Assembly (NCBI GenBank): GCA_963210315.1
Contig: OY723324.1
Location: forward strand, 1,302,001 to 1,366,000
Direction: 5' to 3'
Source of the DNA: Rhynchopus euleeides
Taxonomy: Eukaryota > Euglenozoa > Diplonemea > Diplonemida > Diplonemidae
DNA length: 64,000 nt
Shown here piece after piece: positions 28,685-38,511 of this stretch. The stretch's first letter is position 1, and every line of letters starts with the position of its first letter. The notes beneath the pieces are model-generated. The model saw nothing but the letters and a program-made list of their open reading frames with translations. It was not told the origin of the DNA and did no database searches. The translations under genes were made by a program, and so were the position numbers.

Positions 28685-28772
28685 ATGCAGGTGACCGTCA
28701 CAGGCCCTGACGGCTCGAGTGAGGTCATCCCTGTCCCTCTTGATATCAGTGTCGCCTCAATGACAAACGCAG
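28685..28772 (+). pseudogene. 5' fragment of the ubiquitin-like gene
   Basis: Starts ATGCAGGTGACCGTCACAGG, as in the gene at 31870, and keeps about 29 codons with a few changes (DGS to DIS). It stops abruptly at GCAGCA, where the second copy of the 280-bp repeat begins. No full product is possible. Confidence 0.85.
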
Positions 28773-28773
28773 C

Positions 28774-29056
28774 AATTTTTATCAGTTTTGATCCCCCATT
28801 TCCCCGTTTGTATGTGATGTCTTCCAAGACTTTGCCCACACCGCTCTGAGCCATTCCGTCTCTGCATTGCATTTGCTGGTTTGGTGTGCGAGGTGGCTCT
28901 CGCACAATGCCCTGGGAACGCTCCCTCCGATGAACCTCTGAGTGTTGCTTCGGCACATGCTCGCTACCTTCCCTGTTGCACATCACACAGGCGCAGCAGC
29001 CCCCGTTCGCCACTTGCTGACCATGCAGACTCTGTTGTGATACTCCAAGGTTGTCC
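28774..29056. repeat. Second copy of the 280-bp repeat
   Basis: Aligned with 27466-27746 by eye, with small indels (CCGCTC insertion; 11 bases missing around CCACTTGCTG). Its left edge coincides with the break in the ubiquitin-like gene fragment, which marks the duplication junction. Confidence 0.8.
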
Positions 29057-29590
29057 AACGACAAAATTCCGGGCACTGGCTTTTGCCGCCTGAGATTTCG
29101 TCGGCAGGTGTTGAGCACCAATTGGCTTTTTTATTCTTCAAGGGCTACGGTCCACACCTTTTTATAATCATTGGTGTGATCATGGAACCCCCCAGAACTG
29201 GCACAGAGCACCGGTCCACAATCCTTCAGGAAATTACCGTGCAGGTTTGTAGTGGCCCTGTAGTGGGTCGAGAGACCACAAACAAACCTTGTGGTGAGTG
29301 ACGAAAGGCCAGTTATGGGTGTGAATCGGCACCCCATGGCCAAATGACCCCATCACAATACGCACAGACTCCTAATGTTCAACTGAACAGGGGTTGGAAA
29401 AACCGAGGGTGAGGTACTACTGGGTCACGTCAGTGGGTAGGTGGCAGGTACCTAGGGTGCAGTCCATAACGGCTGTCTGTCGGGCCCAATCGGGAGCGAG
29501 TACACCTGAAGCAAACTAACATTCCAGGGGTGGTGTGTGGCACCTACACTGCAAAAGTGACCCCACTACGATTTGCACGGAGTCCAATTA
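29057..29590. repeat. Spacer with dispersed short repeats
   Basis: No gene. The stretch 29343-29410 (CAATACGCACAGACTCC...AACTGAACAGGGGTT) and 29518-29590 (CAGGGGTGGTGTGTGGCACC...) are diverged copies of 30540-30640. The last is joined by sequence at 30307-30330 once the intervening element is removed. Confidence 0.5.
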
Positions 29591-30304
29591 CCGTCACTCA
29601 AGTAATGTTGGTGGGGTAATAACCCACCAACTTCTTCCAGAACCCCCAAATCCACCAAATTAGTACCCCACCAACATATTTACCCCACCAACAAATCTAC
29701 CCCACCAATTTATTACCCCAATGTGCATCGCTGACTACCGTTTTCGTGGCGAACGCCTAAGGGGCCCGGCTGATGGCTACGTTTTCCAGAAAATGCATAC
29801 GGCGTACGCGTGGGCGTGCGGCGCCTGCAAACGGCAGTCTATGTAGTACAAGAGACGGCCATGTCCGCACACCAAATCGGTCGTCAACCTCAGCAGCCTT
29901 CGAGCCTTCGAATAGGTAATCGTACCTTTTGCACTTGTGCGCGAAGGAACCGTCTGTGAAAGGCAAGAGCAAAGGCCAGGGCTCAGCCTACTGGGTGGCC
30001 TACTGTGTGCTGAGAGACCTGGAATACCAGCCGTACGCAATTTCTGCGTACGCGTACGCAGCGCGGTTTCAGAAAGTGCGGACGGCGTACGCACATGCGT
30101 ACGCGCAGTCGGGGTGGGTGGGCAGGGGGCTCCAAATCCCAGGTGCCAGAAAAAATCGCCAAGTACAACGCGCCCTGGGGTAATAATGTTGGTGGGGTAA
30201 TAACCCACCAACTTTTTTCAGAGCCCCAAATCCACCAAATTAGTACCCCACCAACATATTTACCCCACCAATATTTTACCCCACCAACATAACTTGAGTG
30301 ACGG
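29591..30304. mobile_element. TA-flanked 714-bp element
   Basis: Tips CCGTCACTCAAGT and ACTTGAGTGACGG flanked by TA (29589-29590 and 30305-30306). Both subterminal regions carry ATGTTGGTGGGGTAATAACC and ACCCCACCAACATATTTACC blocks as direct repeats (29603-29720 and 30187-30293). The related sequence at 30595-30630 (GATTCCGAATATTCAAATGA) is the empty form. The interior holds GCGTACGC palindromes and no recognised protein. Confidence 0.78.
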
Positions 30305-31427
30305 TACTCAAATGAACGCAAACCCGATGTTGGGGTGATTGAAAATCGGGTTCCATGTAGATTCCGTGTACGTGTGGTTCCTCAGACTCACTGCCTTTGA
30401 GGTTGTAGGTCGTGGCTGTGCCGACTACTGCACAGTGCACCACCGACCGAGAGCCCAGCACAGTCCACTCGAGCCCTTCCAGAGCCTGTGGTGTCACCTC
30501 AGAGGCAGTGTTGGTCCACCCACGCCTTGGAACCAGACCCACATTTCAGGGGTGATGTGTGGCACCTACGCCAATAAAGTGATCCCACTACGATCCGCAC
30601 AGATTCCGAATATTCAAATGAACGGGTTTGTGAAAAAACCGTCTGGGGGTCCCGCTGGGTCTGGGTGGGTGTTGGCTGCCCGACTGACCCTGTCACAAGA
30701 AGTGAACTCTCCCAGTCCCCCACACACGCCAAACCCACGTACTTGGTGCTGAAGAGGCCCCAGGCCCTCAGGATTGCGAGGATCAGCCCCATGTTGGGGC
30801 CAAGTTAGCTACCATTTCCCCAGGGTACATTTCTCGAAGGATTCCTTAAGGGCCCCAAGAACTGGCACAGAACCCCTACATGATCACACCAGCTCACCCT
30901 TTTCATTTCCCCCTCCGCTCTCCACGGTGGCCTCCCGCACGTCAGACTACACCTTTATGAGGGGTAGTTAAATCGGGGGTCGGAGGGCCAGCTGACCCCC
31001 CGCCAGCGGGGGTCGCATTTTTGGGGTCAGACTGGCCCTCAGGGAGCGGGAGTCCACCCCTCCCTGCGTGCCCAAAATACGTGACGAAAAAGTAACAACC
31101 ATCGCACGTAGCAAGCAGAGGCTTCCCCCTCCCCCACGTGTGGATTTTTGATACCTCTTTACCTCTTTACCTCCCCCACCCCCCCACCCCACAACGCTGC
31201 AAGGGACGAGAACCTCGCCGAGGCGACGCAGCACCTGAAGCGAGCAGGTGCCTGTCCTGTGGTACTGCATCACTGTGTGCTGTGCCCAGATTAACAGGCT
31301 CTGCCAACGTGTGAATCGTCGTGTAGTCACGCCTGTGTGAATGTTGTGTCCCGATTTGGCGCCCGACGTTCGGGTTGCTGAAAAGGTGCCAGCAGGACTC
31401 CTTTGGGTGGCGCCCTGACAAAGGCTG
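30305..31427. other. Intergenic repeats upstream of the ubiquitin-like gene
   Basis: Dispersed-repeat copy at 30540-30640; a short hairpin repeat at about 30977-31037 (GAGGGCCAGCTGACCCC against GGGGTCAGACTGGCCCTC); from 31059 the sequence duplicated at 27748. No intact gene. Confidence 0.5.
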
Positions 31428-31633
31428 TGGTCCGGTTTGTCACGCAGATGGACCCCAGGGGTGATATATATCACGTCTGGTTCCAGCTAGTGGTGGGTCA
31501 CTTCCCGCTCACACGAGTGTGTTCATAAAAGGTTCTCCGTGAGAACAACGCCTTCTGCCAACATTGTGTACGGCACGGTCTGGCCGTCTTGCACGTCAGG
31601 CTGGAGGTCGTCGATCCCAAGAAAAATGAATGA
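31428..31633 (+). pseudogene. C-terminal remnant of an unknown gene with one in-frame stop
   Basis: One frame reads VVRFVTQMDPRGD..HVWFQLVVGHFPLT, meets TAA at 31526-31528, then continues KVLRENNAFCQHCVRHGLAV and LHVRLEVVDPKKNE to TGA at 31631-31633. Both halves look coding. The paralog at about 28108-28210 keeps the first half and has lost the second. I do not recognise the family. Either a decayed gene or a stop that is read through or spliced out. Confidence 0.4.
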
Positions 31634-31869
31634 GCCCCCCCCTCCCCACAGCCTCAACAATCACCTCTTCAGTCTGCATTCTACATTCTACTCTTCACCC
31701 CCCACCCCACCCTCAACCCACCCCACCCCCCCACCCAACTCTGAGAGTATTTGCCAGCCACACATACGCACGTGGTGGGCTGGATCACGCTCAGCCCACC
31801 CAAAAAGTTTTGGCCCACAGACGCACACACACAGGTGCTTTCTCCACAGGTTATAGCAAGTTCTGCACG

Positions 31870-32895
31870 ATGCAGGTGACCGTCACAGGCCCTGACGGCT
31901 CGAGTGAGGTCATCCCTGTCCCTCTTGATGGCAGTGTCGCCTCAATGACCAACGCAGCCTGCGCTGCGCTGGACCTGCCGCAGTGCGACCTCTTCCTGGA
32001 CAGTGAGGCGCTGGACCCTGCCGATCCCATCAGTGCGACACCCCTCTCCGACGGGGATGTGCTGCGTGCTGTGGTCGACCCGGTTGCCGTCTCCCGCGCT
32101 GCCCTCGCAAAGGAAGGCATCGTGGGGGCGGCGGAACCTGACGCCTCGACCTTGCTGACGCTGAAGGCGCGTGAGGGCTGCCAGTTGGCGGTCATGCTCC
32201 CACACCTCGCCAGGGTGTACCCCGAGGCACGCCTGCTGAACATCGCGCTCCAGGCGCTGCATGGCGACACCGACCTGCCGGACCTGGTAGCCCTGCTTCT
32301 CCACGAAGGGTGCAGCGTCGGGAATTTCATACCTCCCTACTACCTAAGTGTCAGCGCCCCTCCTCTGCCAGACGGGCGGGACAGCAGCGAGCAGCCCCTG
32401 GGTGTCTTTCTGAGCACGCGGGGCATGAGCGCCACACGCCGCGACAAGGGTGCCGAGGCTCTCTGCACCGCGGGTGCCGTGTTCGCCCCGGATATGCGGT
32501 CCCCCGAGGGCGACACCGCCATCCTGGGTGCCACCAAGTCGCGCAACGTGGGGCTGCTGTCTGTGCTGCTGAAAGTGGCCAAGGCGCAGTGGCCGCCGGA
32601 GGTGGTGGAGGAGCACCACAGCGAGGCCTGCCTTGCGGCGGCACGGGCCCCTGTCAAGAAGAACGTGCGTGACCTGCACATTGTCCTGCACGAGCTGGTC
32701 GTCAGGGTGCCTCCGTCCGACGAACTGCTGCGCCGCATTCTTGCTGCTGTGATCGCGACACACAAGGCGCATGTCCTCGATGGCCTCGATGTGGCGCTGA
32801 ACCTGAAGGGGCGCTCGGGGGTGATGAGCAGCGCCATGCGTGCAGCAGAGAAGTACCCGCTGAAGCTGGCCAAGCTGTGCGAGTGGGATCTGTGA
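31870..32895 (+). CDS. Protein with N-terminal ubiquitin-like domain
   Basis: 341 residues from ATG 31870. The in-frame ATG at 31630 lies in the C-rich leader and is not conserved in the truncated copy, which supports 31870. Residues 1-75 fit a ubiquitin-like fold (MQVTVTGPDGSSEVIPVPLD..VASMTNAACAALDLP, then FLDSEALDPADPISATPLSDGDVLRA), with the beta-grasp order of strands and a final Gly-Asp-Val-Leu. The rest is helical with paired Leu-rich helices (LLNIALQALHGDTDLPDLVA, GDTAILGATKSRNVGLLSVL) reminiscent of ankyrin-type repeats but too diverged to count. No C-terminal di-Gly exists, so it is not a conjugated modifier; a scaffold role is inferred. A truncated duplicate lies at 28685. Confidence 0.7.
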   Translation: MQVTVTGPDGSSEVIPVPLDGSVASMTNAACAALDLPQCDLFLDSEALDPADPISATPLSDGDVLRAVVDPVAVSRAALAKEGIVGAAEPDASTLLTLKAREGCQLAVMLPHLARVYPEARLLNIALQALHGDTDLPDLVALLLHEGCSVGNFIPPYYLSVSAPPLPDGRDSSEQPLGVFLSTRGMSATRRDKGAEALCTAGAVFAPDMRSPEGDTAILGATKSRNVGLLSVLLKVAKAQWPPEVVEEHHSEACLAAARAPVKKNVRDLHIVLHELVVRVPPSDELLRRILAAVIATHKAHVLDGLDVALNLKGRSGVMSSAMRAAEKYPLKLAKLCEWDL

Positions 32896-33531
32896 ATGAG
32901 GTGGGAAAGGGGCTCCGCCCACCCTCTCTCCTCACGCGGAAGTGTCTCTTTTTGAAAGGCGCGCTGACCCTTGAAACGCTTCGCGCGGGGACATGGTTAG
33001 CCACCTTGGAAAGCTGCACTACACCCCCCCGCCTTCTGTGAAGGCGAAGGGGGGGGTGACTGACCCCTGGACACCCTCCTCCCACACGAGTGTTGTCTAA
33101 CAAACGAACCACCCGAGGTGGTGCCGTGAGGCCCCCCACCTCGAGGCGGGTAGGGGGTGTGTGCCTGTTGTGCCGAAGCGAAAAGGATGCAACCCTTCCA
33201 CCCGATGTTTCCTAACCCAGTGGCTGTCGGTTGTGGCTTCGCTGTCGGGTGACCCTGACCCCCCTGTGCCCACCCAGCACGCCCCCCACACATGGTGTGC
33301 TTGATGCCTGACACCCCCTGCCCTGCCACGCACACTGTCTTTTGTCTCATCCGATATTTCATACCGCCAACCACACCACACACTGCCACACCACCCCCAC
33401 CCCCACCTCTGCCAGAGGCCAACGCCATGCCCTCCGATCGACACACCGGAGTGATGCGGTGCGGGCAATAGCACCCACCCGCCTGTGCCCACTCCCCACT
33501 CCCCCCACCCCTGCCCCGCCCCTCCCACACG
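32896..33531. other. Intergenic between two + strand genes
   Basis: Holds the 3' flank of the ubiquitin-like gene and, from about 33360, a CACC/CCCC-rich leader ending CCCTCCCACACG just before the next ATG. No gene or transposon ends were recognised. Confidence 0.6.
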
Positions 33532-36500
33532 ATGCAGCACGTCTGCCCTGTATGCAGCATCGTCGTGCCTTCGGAGCAGGTGCTGCGCCGCCACCGCGAG
33601 CTGTTCTGCACCGACCCTGCTGATGCCGCCGAGGTGCCGAGACGCCTCCGCTCGCAGCCGGCAGGCAGTGGGACCCTGACGCCGCCCCTCCTGGGTGTGG
33701 GTGTTGGCGGCGGCGGTGGTGGAGGGCAGAGGGGCGGGGGTGGGGCGGCTGCCGCCGCCCACCCGCGTGCCTTGACCCCGCAGGAGGGCAGCGTGACACA
33801 GCAGCAGCAGGGCAGCGAGCTGGTCCGGAGCCTGCTGGCCCAACGTGGTGTGGACGGTGTGACTGACAGGCGGCAGCAGCAGCAGCATCAGCCCTCCGCA
33901 CGCGAGGCGCTGCTGGAGCGTCTCGATGCCGACACCGCTGCGCTGCGGGCGGCGGGCGGGGTGGGGCGGCACTCGCCTGCCCTGCCCGACGCCCCCCCAA
34001 CAGGCATCGGGAGCTACAGCACCCTGCAGGACCCGCGCCTCCCGCCCCGCCACGGCCGCCGCGCCCGGGAGGGCTTCGCCTCCGCCGCCACCCCCCCGGA
34101 CAGCACACAGCAGCAGCAGCAGCAGCAGCACCTCCACCACCCCCCCCCTCCGACAAACCCGCTCCTCCCGGCCCACCCCTCCGCCACCGCCGCGCAGTTC
34201 TTCCCGCAGCAGAGGCAGCAGCAGCACCACCACCACCACCTCGACCCCTCCGCACACATCCTGCCCACCCCCGAGTCGTCCAACCCATATGCACCGCATC
34301 CCCCAGGGGCGCCTTCTGCGGCACCCCCCGCGGTCTCCCCCGCGTCGTCTGCCTCTGTGCTGCAGGCGTTGGACCAGGTCCGCTTCCTCCGGGAGGGCCT
34401 CGCCGTCCGGGGGGAGTCGCAGCTGCTGCTGGAGGCGCGGGCCGTGGAGGCGTCCCTCGAGGGCATCGCCGGGCCGCAGCGCAGGCAGCAGCACCCCCAC
34501 GCCGCACTCCTGCCTGCCCTGCAGGCGCAGCTGCAGGCCATGATGGCGCAGATGCAGGGGCAGATGGAGGACACGGCACGCCTGCTCGATGGGGGCCGCC
34601 AAGGCGACCAGCGGGACCTCGAGGCTGAGGTGGACGAGCTCCGCCGCGAGCTGGCCCTCACACGGGGGCAGGCTGCGGAAGCCGCTGCCGCAGGGGAGGG
34701 GGAGGACGACGAGGTGAAGCGGCTGCAGAAGGAGATGCACCGCCTCCGCCAGCAGCAGGAGGTCAACAAGCTCCGCCTCGCGATGCAGCGGGAGCAGGAG
34801 GACTGGGCCCGCCAGGCCGCGGAGCAGCGCCGCCGCGAAGACGAGGAGGAGGCACGCCGGCTCTGGGAGGAGGAGCAGCGGGGCAAGCCCTCGCAGGGCC
34901 CCGGCAACCCCGCCATCCCCTTCGATATGGACCACGGCTTCATCGTCTTCTTCGACAGGGTCACGGGGCTCCCCGGGAGGGACACGCCCCTCACCCAGGG
35001 GTGGCCTGGGGGCGAGGTGCGCCTCGTCTACTCCTTCTTCTGCGGGGGGAGGCAGGTGTTTCCCCTGAGGGAGCTGCCCCCCTGCGGGGCGCAGCAGGAC
35101 CCGGCCCACCCCGCCTTCCGCCGCTGCGCCTTGGCGCAGCGGCGGAAGGTGCTGGGGGTGGAGATGGAGCCGGGGCTGGCCCTGCTCCTGGAGGTGCAGC
35201 TCGTGCTCCGCCACCCCAGCCAGCCCGGAGAAGGGATGGGCACCGCACCTCACGCCTGGACGCTCATACCGATTGCCTCCCCCTCGGGCGCGCTGGCGGA
35301 GGGGGCCTGGAGAGCTCCGCTGTTTTTCTGCCCGGTTGAGCCAGGCGCAGACCCCGGCCTGATGGATGAATCCTTCAAACGGTTGGAGATGCACGGCGGT
35401 GGGGGTGGCGTGGGTGTGGGTGTGGGCGGCCCCCGCCACCAGTGCTGCGTGAGGGTGGTGCCGCCGCGGCACGTTGCGGTGGAGCTCAGCAGGGGGGAAT
35501 CTGAGGTGCACTACAGGGTGCCGCGGATATACCGCGAGGGGGAGGTAGAGGCGAGGGCAAGGGCCGGGGAGGCTGTGTCGGACAGCAGCAGCAGCGGGGC
35601 GGGGTTTGCCAGCAGCGGGTGGGAGGGACGGCGGAAGGAGAGGAAGAAGAAGAAGGCGAAGGCGAAGGGGGGGGCCAAGCCGGAGAAGAGGCGGGACAGC
35701 AGCAGCAGCAGCAGCAGCAGGAGTGATCATCACAGCCTGAGTGAGAACGCCGCGGAGGAGGGGGAGATGGCGCGGCGGCGGTCCTCCCGCAGACGCAGCA
35801 CCCTCCGGAAGAAGAGCAGCCTCGGGACCCCACAGGGCAGCGCCGGCAGCGGCGGCGGTGGCACCACCCACCCCCCCACGGCTCCTGCTTCCAGGAAGCC
35901 CAGCGCAGCCACCTCTGCCGCTGCTGCCGACCCTCAGGCCCCTGCGTCCTCCTCTTCCACACCCTCCTCCGCAGCGTCGGCTGCTGCGGAGCAGCAGCAG
36001 GGGCGCGGCGTGGCAGAGTCAGCTGCCCCCACAGAGGCAGCCACACCCACAGCCAGCAGCAGCAGCAGCGAGGTGGAGGAGGAGGAGGAGCTGCGACCCC
36101 CCAGCGTTGACTACGCCTGTGCGACAGGGATATCGCCTCTGGATGTTGTGTCGCACGGCGCCCCGCGGTGCAGCGCGCTGAAGCTGACCTGCAGGGTGGT
36201 GGCGGCGGGCGGCAGCGAGGCGGGTGGGGGGGTCTCCTGGGCGCTGGACCCGGTGCCCGCCAGGCCCGCGAAGGGGGGCACGCTGCGGCACAGCTGGGGG
36301 GGCGCCGTGTCGCGGACCCTGCCGCACCACCCCGGCAGCACGCTGCTGTGCGAGGTGTGGACGGGCCACTCCCTCACCTTCGCGGAGCGGCTCCTCTGCT
36401 GGGCCGCGCTGCCCTGCGGGGCCCCGCAGGAGCCAGAGGGGAACCGCGAGGTCACGCTCACCCTCCAACCCCCTCCGGTCCTCCTCAAGCAGCAGGACGA

Positions 36501-38511
36501 CACCACCACCGCCCCCAGCGCCACCACCTCCGGCAGCACCCCGCAGGGGCCCCAGGGGAAACTGCGGCTGCGCCTCTGCAGGGCAGACCCGAAGGGGCGG
36601 CAGGCCGCTGCCGGGTATGCCCGATCTGCGCATCCCGCGGAGGCGGAGCCGCCGGAGCCGCTGTGGCTGCCCAGCAGAGGGAGGAGCAGCCGCGAGGCGG
36701 TGGGGCCCTCCACAGCGTTGTTCATCCGCATCGACAGGGCCCGGTTTCTCCCGGCGAATGTCTCGGCGAGCCGTGTGGTGGGGAGGTTTTTCGGGAAGCC
36801 CGCCGGCGCCAAGGCGCGCAGCTTCTCCCCCTGCGGCGGCGAGGAAGGAGGGCTCTTCGCGGCGGTGCAGGACGTCGCGACCGACGTGGCTCACCCCGCC
36901 TTCACCTGCCCCCTCCGCGGGGAGACGGACGGCGGCTACCACGGCAAGCTGGCAGCCAGTTGCCTCCAGGGGCTGGAGGAGGCGTTCTGCCTGCTGGATG
37001 TGGAGATCGTCGATGCCTCGACAGGGAGGCCCGCCGTGTTGGGTTACGCCGCACTCCCCATCGTGGAGGGGGGTGCGGTGGTGGAGCAGAGGGTGCAGGT
37101 GAGGCTGCGGGTCGGGCCGCTCCCGCCGAAGCCTGTGACGCCGTTTATGATGGACAGCGCGGCGCACTTCCCGCTGGCCACCCTGCTGGTGACGGTGTCC
37201 TGCTCGGTGCCCCAACCCCCTGCGCCTTACGCCTCGGGGGAGTACGCCACGCGTGGGGCACGCCCCGACTCACGCGAGGAGGAGATATTCCGCAGCTTCG
37301 ACCACCGCCCCCGCCACGTCACCTCAACGCTCGCCGCGAAGCTTCCGCGCGACGCCACGGTGCCCGTCATCAGGGAGCGCGTGGAGAAGCTTCTCGGCAG
37401 CCCAGACCGCATGCCGGCACAGCTGGCAAACCCCTCATTCGTCAGCAGGTTCAGCCCAGGCAACGGGGTGGCAATCCACGTCAGCTCCGCCTCCGGGCTC
37501 CACCAAGGCAAAGGCTTTGCCTACAAGGTGGTGGTGGCGGTGCACCCCGGGGGTCCCACCTGGTTCACCCAGCGGAGCGACTGGAGTGCGTCCACCGCAG
37601 CGCCGCGGTGGTTCGACGAGCCGCATGTGGTGCGCAGCCAGTCCTTCGCCGCGGAGGCGGTGGTGTTCTTCGAGGTGGTGCGCGTGGGGTATGCAGGGGG
37701 TGCCATCGTGCCTGAGGGGTGGGGAGCACTGCGGCTGATGCAGCCCGGCGGGGTGTATGCGCAGCACGGGAAGTTCCGCATCCCGCTCTACAAGGGGCGT
37801 GTGGGGGAGTCGCAGCTGCTGGCCCTGCAGGGGGGGACGGTTGAGGCGTTCCTCGCGGAGCGGTCCGACTCGCAGCTGCTCCGGTGGGCGACGCTGACTG
37901 TGGCGCTGACGGATGGGCTGCGGCAGTCGGAGCTGCGGTCCGACACCGCGAAGGCGAAGAACCTGACAGATGCGAAGCATGCGGCGAGCTACGCAGCACC
38001 CCCTGCCACCCTCGACAACCTGCGCAGCACCCTGCCCCTCTCCATCAGCGAGGGGGACGCGGAGAATGCGACTAACGCACAGCTGGAGGAGAAGACGGGG
38101 TTCAAGGCAGTCATGCTGAACATGCGGAAGCAGTCTGCCCACGACATGAGGAGGGCCGAGTCACTGAGGCGTGCCAGCAGTGTTGTCCCCGAGGCAGCGC
38201 AGCAGCAGCAGCAGCAGCAGGCTGAGGAGGTGGAGGCGGAGCAGCCGCAGCAGCCGGCGCGTGTGGTGAAGACGCTGCAGGTCACAAAGAATGCTGCCGG
38301 GAAGGTCGGGGTGAAGTACTCCGGCAGCCGCGTCGACGGCCTTGTGCCTGGTGGGGCGGGCGAAGCGGCGGGGCTTGCCCCGGGCATGGTGTTGGAGCAG
38401 ATCAACGGGCAGCAGGTGCCGCACGACACTGCTGCGGTGCGGAGTGCCTTCTCCGAAGCCCCGTCGTCATTTGAGGTTGTCGTCTCGGTGGCGGAGGGCT
38501 CTGCGGAGTGA
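33532..38511 (+). CDS. Large zinc finger / coiled-coil / multi-C2-like / PDZ protein, CCDC17-like
   Basis: 1659 residues in a single exon. A C2HC finger starts it (C5, C8, H21, C26 in MQHVCPVCSIVVPSEQVLRR...). Residues 30-350 are low-complexity with Gln, Gly and His runs. A charged coiled coil covers about 357-449. Then DHGFIVFFDRVTGLPG opens a C2-like beta-sandwich (about 462-680). A Ser/Lys/Glu-rich linker follows (about 680-860). Further C2-like blocks start at about 865, 1065 (FIRIDRARFLPAN) and 1308 (GVAIHVSSASGLHQGKG). A PDZ-like end spans about 1583-1655 (VDGLVPGGAGEAAGLAPGMV). The finger plus coiled coil plus GFIVFFD order recalls the ciliary-type protein CCDC17, which is shorter; homology is by inspection only. 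A role as a membrane- or cytoskeleton-bound scaffold is inferred. Confidence 0.8.
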   Translation: MQHVCPVCSIVVPSEQVLRRHRELFCTDPADAAEVPRRLRSQPAGSGTLTPPLLGVGVGGGGGGGQRGGGGAAAAAHPRALTPQEGSVTQQQQGSELVRSLLAQRGVDGVTDRRQQQQHQPSAREALLERLDADTAALRAAGGVGRHSPALPDAPPTGIGSYSTLQDPRLPPRHGRRAREGFASAATPPDSTQQQQQQQHLHHPPPPTNPLLPAHPSATAAQFFPQQRQQQHHHHHLDPSAHILPTPESSNPYAPHPPGAPSAAPPAVSPASSASVLQALDQVRFLREGLAVRGESQLLLEARAVEASLEGIAGPQRRQQHPHAALLPALQAQLQAMMAQMQGQMEDTARLLDGGRQGDQRDLEAEVDELRRELALTRGQAAEAAAAGEGEDDEVKRLQKEMHRLRQQQEVNKLRLAMQREQEDWARQAAEQRRREDEEEARRLWEEEQRGKPSQGPGNPAIPFDMDHGFIVFFDRVTGLPGRDTPLTQGWPGGEVRLVYSFFCGGRQVFPLRELPPCGAQQDPAHPAFRRCALAQRRKVLGVEMEPGLALLLEVQLVLRHPSQPGEGMGTAPHAWTLIPIASPSGALAEGAWRAPLFFCPVEPGADPGLMDESFKRLEMHGGGGGVGVGVGGPRHQCCVRVVPPRHVAVELSRGESEVHYRVPRIYREGEVEARARAGEAVSDSSSSGAGFASSGWEGRRKERKKKKAKAKGGAKPEKRRDSSSSSSSRSDHHSLSENAAEEGEMARRRSSRRRSTLRKKSSLGTPQGSAGSGGGGTTHPPTAPASRKPSAATSAAAADPQAPASSSSTPSSAASAAAEQQQGRGVAESAAPTEAATPTASSSSSEVEEEEELRPPSVDYACATGISPLDVVSHGAPRCSALKLTCRVVAAGGSEAGGGVSWALDPVPARPAKGGTLRHSWGGAVSRTLPHHPGSTLLCEVWTGHSLTFAERLLCWAALPCGAPQEPEGNREVTLTLQPPPVLLKQQDDTTTAPSATTSGSTPQGPQGKLRLRLCRADPKGRQAAAGYARSAHPAEAEPPEPLWLPSRGRSSREAVGPSTALFIRIDRARFLPANVSASRVVGRFFGKPAGAKARSFSPCGGEEGGLFAAVQDVATDVAHPAFTCPLRGETDGGYHGKLAASCLQGLEEAFCLLDVEIVDASTGRPAVLGYAALPIVEGGAVVEQRVQVRLRVGPLPPKPVTPFMMDSAAHFPLATLLVTVSCSVPQPPAPYASGEYATRGARPDSREEEIFRSFDHRPRHVTSTLAAKLPRDATVPVIRERVEKLLGSPDRMPAQLANPSFVSRFSPGNGVAIHVSSASGLHQGKGFAYKVVVAVHPGGPTWFTQRSDWSASTAAPRWFDEPHVVRSQSFAAEAVVFFEVVRVGYAGGAIVPEGWGALRLMQPGGVYAQHGKFRIPLYKGRVGESQLLALQGGTVEAFLAERSDSQLLRWATLTVALTDGLRQSELRSDTAKAKNLTDAKHAASYAAPPATLDNLRSTLPLSISEGDAENATNAQLEEKTGFKAVMLNMRKQSAHDMRRAESLRRASSVVPEAAQQQQQQQAEEVEAEQPQQPARVVKTLQVTKNAAGKVGVKYSGSRVDGLVPGGAGEAAGLAPGMVLEQINGQQVPHDTAAVRSAFSEAPSSFEVVVSVAEGSAE

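Noticed and set aside
33097-35871. 924-codon minus-strand open frame
   Set aside because: It lies antisense to the zinc finger/coiled-coil gene, is made of Pro/Leu/Arg/Ala runs that mirror the GC-rich codons of the + strand gene, and has no recognisable domain.
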